A stretch of DNA of 64,000 nt, from positions 1 through 64,000 of the forward strand of contig NC_005956.1 in the NCBI RefSeq assembly GCF_000046705.1, written 5' to 3'. The DNA is from Bartonella henselae str. Houston-1. Its GTDB lineage: Bacteria; Pseudomonadota; Alphaproteobacteria; Rhizobiales; Rhizobiaceae. Below the pieces are notes generated by a model. The model did no database searches and had not been told where the DNA came from. It saw nothing but the letters and a program-made list of their open reading frames with translations. This document shows positions 59,552 through 64,000 of the stretch, one piece after another (the stretch's first letter is position 1; every line of letters begins with the position of its first letter). The position numbers were made by a program, and so were the translations under genes.

Positions 59552-61084
59552 TTAGGTAAGAGCTGTTAATCTTTCAGTGCCCAATCGATAAGAAATGGCT
59601 TCCGCGAGATGATGGCGTGAGAGATAGTCTGCTTCGTCGAGATCAGCAATGGTGCGTGCAACTTTGAGAATACGATGATAGGCGCGTGCAGAAAGGTGCA
59701 TCTTTTCGCTCACATCCCGTAAGAGTGTAGCCGCATTTTTATCAGGAATAGCAATTTGTTCGATAATTTTGGCTGGGCAATCACCGTTAGTGCGAATATG
59801 ATCAAGCCCTAGTTTAGTAAAGCGTTTGGTTTGAATGGTACGACACCGTGCGACGCGTTTTGCAACAGCGCAGCTTTTTTCTGATTGTTCTGGTTGCATA
59901 AGATCCATAGCTGTTAAAGCAGGGACATCAATTCGTAAATCAATTCGGTCGAGCAAAGGACCAGAAATACGGGATTGATAATCGATTTGACAGCGTATTC
60001 CTTTTGCGCAAACATGATTTTTTTCGCCTGCCATGCCACATCGACAAGGGTTCATCGCGGCAATGAGTTGGATACGGGCAGGATAGCTGATATGGTGGTT
60101 AGCGCGGGCGATAACACATTCTCCGCTTTCTAAAGGTTGACGAAGAGAATCGAGGACCTGTGGAGAAAATTCCGGTAATTCGTCAAGAAATAAGACACCA
60201 TTATGTGCAAGCGAGACTTCTCCCGGTCGTGCTTTAAGTCCACCACCGATCATTGCAGCCATGGAAGCAGAATGATGCGGAGCGCGAAAGGGGCAGTGAA
60301 GTGAAATGGTATTCTGTATGGTTTCTCCCGTAATAGAAGCAATCAGAGAAACATCTAAGAGTTCACGGCTATCAAGAGGTGGCAAAATGGAAGGTAAGCG
60401 TTGTGCTAACATAGACTTTCCGGCACCAGGAGGACCGACAAATAAAAGGTTATGCCGCCCAGCTGCGCAAACTTCTAATGCACGTTTAGCTGTTTTTTGT
60501 CCTTTAATTTCGCAAAGATCTGGAAGCTCATTTTGGATGGTATATTGGCGTGGTTGTGGACGTTTTTGAATTTGTGTTCCTTTAAAATGATTGACCATGG
60601 TAAGAAGCGTTTCGGGTGCGAGAATATTCATTTCTGCATTTGCCCATGCCGCTTCAGGTCCACATTGATAGGGACAAATAAGTCCTTTATCGCATGATAA
60701 AGCTGTCATCGCTGCTGGTAAAACACCATTAACTGCTGTAAGTGAACCATCCAGTGATAATTCGCCTAAAATGATGTAGTCTTGTTCTACGTCAGGAGGA
60801 AGAAGTCCCATAGCGAGCATTAAGCCTACGGCGATTGGCAAATCATAATGTGATCCCTCTTTAGGGAGATCAGCAGGCGCAAGATTAATAGTGACCCGTT
60901 TATTGGGCATAGAAAGTCCGCAAGCATGAAAGGCTGCTTGAACACGTTCACGACTTTCTGCGATTGCTTTATCTGGCAATCCAACAATAGCCATGCCTAT
61001 TTTACCAGAGGAAATCATAACCTGTACATCAACAGGTACTGCTTCTAGACCACGAAAAGCAACCGTTGTAACACACGCGATCAT
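59552..61084 (-). CDS. comM: YifB/ComM-family Mg-chelatase-like AAA+ ATPase
   Basis: ComM homologues are hexameric helicases that promote branch migration during natural transformation; many non-competent bacteria keep them with unknown use. The N-terminal Lon-like fold (VDVQVMISSGKIGMAIVGLPDKAIAESRERV) is followed by Walker A LLFVGPPGAGKSMLA, Walker B LFLDELPEF and the C-terminal ISGPLLDRIDLRID and zinc-like CRCG…C segment. The open frame reaches 61120, but the ATG at 61084 has GGGGAGAAA just upstream and yields the family N-terminus MIACVTTVAF. Convergent with the solute-binding protein gene, stops 11 bases apart. Confidence 0.93.
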   Translation of the reverse strand: MIACVTTVAFRGLEAVPVDVQVMISSGKIGMAIVGLPDKAIAESRERVQAAFHACGLSMPNKRVTINLAPADLPKEGSHYDLPIAVGLMLAMGLLPPDVEQDYIILGELSLDGSLTAVNGVLPAAMTALSCDKGLICPYQCGPEAAWANAEMNILAPETLLTMVNHFKGTQIQKRPQPRQYTIQNELPDLCEIKGQKTAKRALEVCAAGRHNLLFVGPPGAGKSMLAQRLPSILPPLDSRELLDVSLIASITGETIQNTISLHCPFRAPHHSASMAAMIGGGLKARPGEVSLAHNGVLFLDELPEFSPQVLDSLRQPLESGECVIARANHHISYPARIQLIAAMNPCRCGMAGEKNHVCAKGIRCQIDYQSRISGPLLDRIDLRIDVPALTAMDLMQPEQSEKSCAVAKRVARCRTIQTKRFTKLGLDHIRTNGDCPAKIIEQIAIPDKNAATLLRDVSEKMHLSARAYHRILKVARTIADLDEADYLSRHHLAEAISYRLGTERLTALT

Positions 61085-61517
61085 CAGTTTTCTCCCCAAC
61101 TTGTGATTTGAGCGAGACAATCATATCTGCACATAAAAATCAAGAAGTGTCCGTATAGTCTTTTGTGAGAAGAGGTCTACATATATATTGCAGGCTTATG
61201 GTGCAATTATGGGGAGTGTTTTGCAAAAATTTAACCATGATAACATGCGGCTCAATAAAACATTGATAATACGCTAAATGAATATGTTAGGAAAAAGAGA
61301 TAGAGGCTATTTTTGTTGTACGGTAGTGTAGGATTTTGTGAATATAAGAGGGAAGTAGCTTTATGCATCGCAAGCAAAGAGTGTTATTTTATGTACATAA
61401 TCGTATGAAATATGCTGTGAGCAAAAGTTAGAATATTCCCAACAGATATATTTATCTTTTTTGTTCGGTGTTATTTATAAAAGAATGATTTAAAGTGTAT
61501 TGAAGGTATCTGATTTG
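61085..61517. other. Divergent promoter region between comM and tamA
   Basis: This region must hold the promoters for comM (minus) and tamA (plus). A 19-base string at 61213-61231 (GGAGTGTTTTGCAAAAAT plus one) recurs with small changes at 36003-36021. No intact ORF was called; a 22-codon frame with a GAGGGAAG site at about 61350-61430 is not supported by anything else. Confidence 0.35.
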
Positions 61518-63479
61518 ATGGTATATCAGACAGGAGTTTTTCTTAAATCAGGGACCACGCGTAGTGTATTGATAGGTTTCTGCTTGGTTTTAGCTTTTCC
61601 AAAGTCACTTGCAGCATTTGAGTTGTTCGGTATACCTCTTTTTGGTCATAAGAAAATAAACTCCTCTTCTAATGTTGATGGTGCAGAGAAATTTTATAAC
61701 GTTGATGTTGTTGCATCACCGGGTGCTTCATCAGAAGGTGTTAAAATAGTAAAGGCTGTGTCTTCTCTTGTCATTGATCGAGATAAAGCCTTATCGAGTT
61801 CTTCTGGCTTATTGGCTAAAGCGCGTTCAGATTATCGAGCAATTCTCTCTGCTCTTTATGCTGAGGGATACTATGGTGGTGTTATTAGTATTAAGATTAA
61901 CGGTTTAGAAGCCGCTGATTTGAGTCCGGTGACTCAATTGCCAAAACAATCCAAGATTGTTATTACCATTGATGCCGGTCCACAATATGTTTTTAGTGTT
62001 GCAGGTATCGATAAAGTTGCTCCCTTCGTGAAAGATAAAAGCAATAAAATGCCCACAGTTGAAGAATTGGGTTATAAAGTTGGGTTTGTTGCTAAATCTG
62101 AAACTATTCTTAAAACAGAACAATGGGCGATTGAAGGATGGCGTCGACAAGGGTATGCGAAAGCTAAAGTTATCAAGAGTGAAGTTGTTGCGGATCACGT
62201 TGCGCGTCTCATTGATGCGCAGATTACTGTTGATCCTGGACGCCAAGCTTATTATGGTCCTTTAAGTGTGCGTAATGTTAGTAAAAAACCAGCTGTAGAT
62301 TCAGCTTATATCGCATGGATGACAGGACTAAAGCTAGGTCAGAGATATGATTCTGAGGCTGTTACTAAAGCGAATGAACGACTTGTACGGCTTGATGTTT
62401 TTCGTGCTGTGAATATACATGAAGCTGAGACAATTAATCCTAATGGGAGTTTGCCCCTTACACTTGTTGTACAGGAGCGTAAGCCACGTCGTTTTGGTGC
62501 TGGTGGGAGCTATTCTACATTAGATGGTGCTGGTTTTGAAGCGTATTGGATGCATAAAAATCTTTTTGGTCATGCGGAACGTCTTAAAATTGAGACGAAA
62601 ATAAATGGTGTTGGTGGCAACAAGAATCAGTCGTATGATTTTAAAAGTTTTAATTATCTTTTAGGCAGCACGTTTATAAAGCCTGGTATACTCACTCCTG
62701 ATACAGACTTTAGAGCAGAATTGAAAGTTCAGCAAGATGTCCTAGAAAATTATACAACAAAAGCCATTAGAGGAAGGTTGGGTATAACGCATATTTTTAA
62801 TAATAATCTATCGGGACAGATTGCTGTAGAAGTTTCTAAGGGTTATTCACGCGATATCTATTTTGGGAACCGTGACTTTACAACAATAGGGTTACCGTTT
62901 GGTTTAATTTACGATAGTCGTAATAATAAGTTCAATGCAACAAAAGGTTTATATGGTGAAGTGCTTCTTGAACCTTTTTATGAAATGCGCTTTAGCAATT
63001 GTGTGTCAAAAATGACTTTAGAAGGTCGTTCTTATTGGGCGCTGGATGAAAAAGAGCGTTTTATTTTTGCAGCGCGAGCAAAGCTTGGTACAATTGTTGG
63101 GAGTGATACAGCACAAATACCTTCGGATACGCTTTTTTTTGCTGGTGGTGGTGGCTCTGTTCGCGGTTATGCTTATCGCAATATTGGTATTAAAACAGAC
63201 AATGATGCTGTTGTTGGCGGGCGGACACTTTTTGAGGGATCAGCAGAGTTACGTTTTTCTTTAAATGATAAGATAGGGGTTGTCAGTTTTCTTGATGGAG
63301 GTATTGTAGGGGACAAAGCGCGTTTTGATTTTTCTAAAAAAATGAAATGGGGAACCGGTATTGGAGGCCGCTATATGACAAATCTTGGTCCTTTACGTAT
63401 TGATCTAGCATTTCCTCTTAAGCGCGAGAAAGGTGATCCTCGTATTGGTTTTTATGTGGGTATAGGGCAAGCGTTTTAA
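61518..63479 (+). CDS. tamA: Translocation and assembly module outer-membrane protein TamA
   Basis: TamA is an Omp85-family beta-barrel that works with TamB in outer-membrane protein insertion and phospholipid transport. After a signal peptide (GFCLVLAFPKSLAAF) come POTRA repeats (about residues 40-290, with GYYGGVISIKING and GWRRQGYAKAKV) and a C-terminal surface-antigen barrel whose FFAGGGGSVRGYAYRNIG is the Omp85 L6 motif ([VI]RGY). The frame also opens at a TTG at 61500; I took the ATG at 61518, which has AAGG upstream, though spacing is long. Directly followed by tamB with a one-base overlap. Confidence 0.92.
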   Translation: MVYQTGVFLKSGTTRSVLIGFCLVLAFPKSLAAFELFGIPLFGHKKINSSSNVDGAEKFYNVDVVASPGASSEGVKIVKAVSSLVIDRDKALSSSSGLLAKARSDYRAILSALYAEGYYGGVISIKINGLEAADLSPVTQLPKQSKIVITIDAGPQYVFSVAGIDKVAPFVKDKSNKMPTVEELGYKVGFVAKSETILKTEQWAIEGWRRQGYAKAKVIKSEVVADHVARLIDAQITVDPGRQAYYGPLSVRNVSKKPAVDSAYIAWMTGLKLGQRYDSEAVTKANERLVRLDVFRAVNIHEAETINPNGSLPLTLVVQERKPRRFGAGGSYSTLDGAGFEAYWMHKNLFGHAERLKIETKINGVGGNKNQSYDFKSFNYLLGSTFIKPGILTPDTDFRAELKVQQDVLENYTTKAIRGRLGITHIFNNNLSGQIAVEVSKGYSRDIYFGNRDFTTIGLPFGLIYDSRNNKFNATKGLYGEVLLEPFYEMRFSNCVSKMTLEGRSYWALDEKERFIFAARAKLGTIVGSDTAQIPSDTLFFAGGGGSVRGYAYRNIGIKTDNDAVVGGRTLFEGSAELRFSLNDKIGVVSFLDGGIVGDKARFDFSKKMKWGTGIGGRYMTNLGPLRIDLAFPLKREKGDPRIGFYVGIGQAF

Positions 63480-64000
63480 TGAAAAAAATTATGCGTTTAT
63501 CGGCTTTCTTTTTTGGATTTTTGTTTTTTTCGCTAAGCACTCTTGTCTTTACGCAGAAAGGAAATTCACTCTCTAACCAAGCGACAGGGGAGGATCATTC
63601 ATGGTTTGTCTCTTTGATTGAGCGTAAACTTTCAGCACCTAATCGTCAAGTTCGTTTCCATAATATGCAAGGGGCATTGTCGTCTCAAACATCTATTGAT
63701 GCTATTACCATCAGTGATAAGAAGGGTGTCTGGCTTAGAATTACTAATGCTAAGATGGATTGGAACCGCTTAGCTTTGCTAAGGGGGCGGATGAGTATTA
63801 ACCAGCTTTCGATGGATCAGGTTACGTTTTTACGCAAACCGCAGGAAAACTCTTCTTTTGTTTCTTCTCTTGAGGCAGGGAATTTTTCTTTACCAACATT
63901 GCCCTTTGCCATTTCTATTGATACGCTTGCAGTTCAGCATGTGGCATTTGAAAAAGACCTTTTTGGTTTTCCTGCTGATATTTCCTTAAAAGGAAATCTA
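63479..64000 (+). CDS. tamB: Translocation and assembly module protein TamB, 5' part (runs off the window)
   Basis: The ATG overlaps the last base of the tamA stop (TAATG), and the frame is open to the window end, giving the first 174 residues. An N-terminal membrane anchor (LSAFFFGFLFFSLSTLVF) is followed by a periplasmic AsmA/TamB-type beta region with IERKLSAPNRQVRFHNMQGALSS and AITISDKKGVWLRITNAKMDWN, which is typical of TamB. The remaining roughly 1,000+ residues and the DUF490 C-terminus lie outside the window. Context (tamA-tamB) makes the call secure. Confidence 0.9.
   Translation, partial: MKKIMRLSAFFFGFLFFSLSTLVFTQKGNSLSNQATGEDHSWFVSLIERKLSAPNRQVRFHNMQGALSSQTSIDAITISDKKGVWLRITNAKMDWNRLALLRGRMSINQLSMDQVTFLRKPQENSSFVSSLEAGNFSLPTLPFAISIDTLAVQHVAFEKDLFGFPADISLKGNL

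Overview
The window looks like a chromosomal segment of a Bartonella species (Alphaproteobacteria, Rhizobiales). The evidence is AT-rich DNA, an IalB-family secreted protein, rhizobial gene orders (lptC-lptA-lptB-(rpoN)-hpf-ptsN; addA-addB-(phosphotransferase)-tsaE-divL-ahcY; ubiE-ubiB-coaBC), a class I lysyl-tRNA synthetase, and heavy pseudogenisation typical of a host-restricted, reducing genome. The species cannot be named from the sequence alone.

Layout. 1-3.6 kb: a tight plus-strand operon ppsR-maf-aroE-coaE-dnaQ. 3.66-3.80 kb: a strongly folded, apparently non-coding element enclosing a 13-codon ORF, then polA. 6.9-14.7 kb: mostly minus-strand genes (a phosphodiesterase, a BAX-inhibitor-like membrane protein with a probable ybhL leader, an LplT/PlsC-like fusion protein, lspA, two rRNA-methyltransferase-like genes, lapA-ihfB). 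14.8-18.7 kb: lptC-lptA-lptB, a decayed hpf and ptsN, with rpoN absent. 19.7-27.4 kb: ialB-like, rlmN, a LysE exporter, a decayed argG, lysS and prfC. 27.5-41.8 kb (minus): trxA, addA, addB, a frameshifted phosphotransferase, tsaE, a DivL-type pseudokinase and ahcY. 43.3-55.9 kb (minus): an NDUFA9-like protein, folC, accD, an EI24/CysZ-like protein, coaBC, ubiB, ubiE and gyrB. 58.7-64 kb: a solute-binding protein, comM, tamA and the start of tamB.

The most interesting signal is in the gene-poor gaps. Six degenerate copies of the same sequence were found at about 23.2, 36.1, 42.6, 47.3, 48.6 and 57.4 kb. All share a sharp left edge and about 150-170 bp of conserved upstream DNA, followed by the 5' end of one tyrosine-recombinase (phage/island integrase) gene. 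They are truncated at different points on the 3' side. One copy sits inside an otherwise recognisable argG pseudogene as a block of about 290 bp. Three copies are next to decayed IS5-family transposase genes. I read them as scars of repeated island integration and deletion, or as a 5'-anchored non-autonomous repeat derived from an integrase.

Other points: a TsaE-phosphotransferase fusion of the kind found in relatives has been broken by frameshifts, leaving the TsaE part intact. DivL has Tyr in place of the phospho-accepting His. CoaBC has a ribbon-helix-helix antitoxin-like N-terminus. The acyltransferase half of the LplT-like protein has lost catalytic residues.
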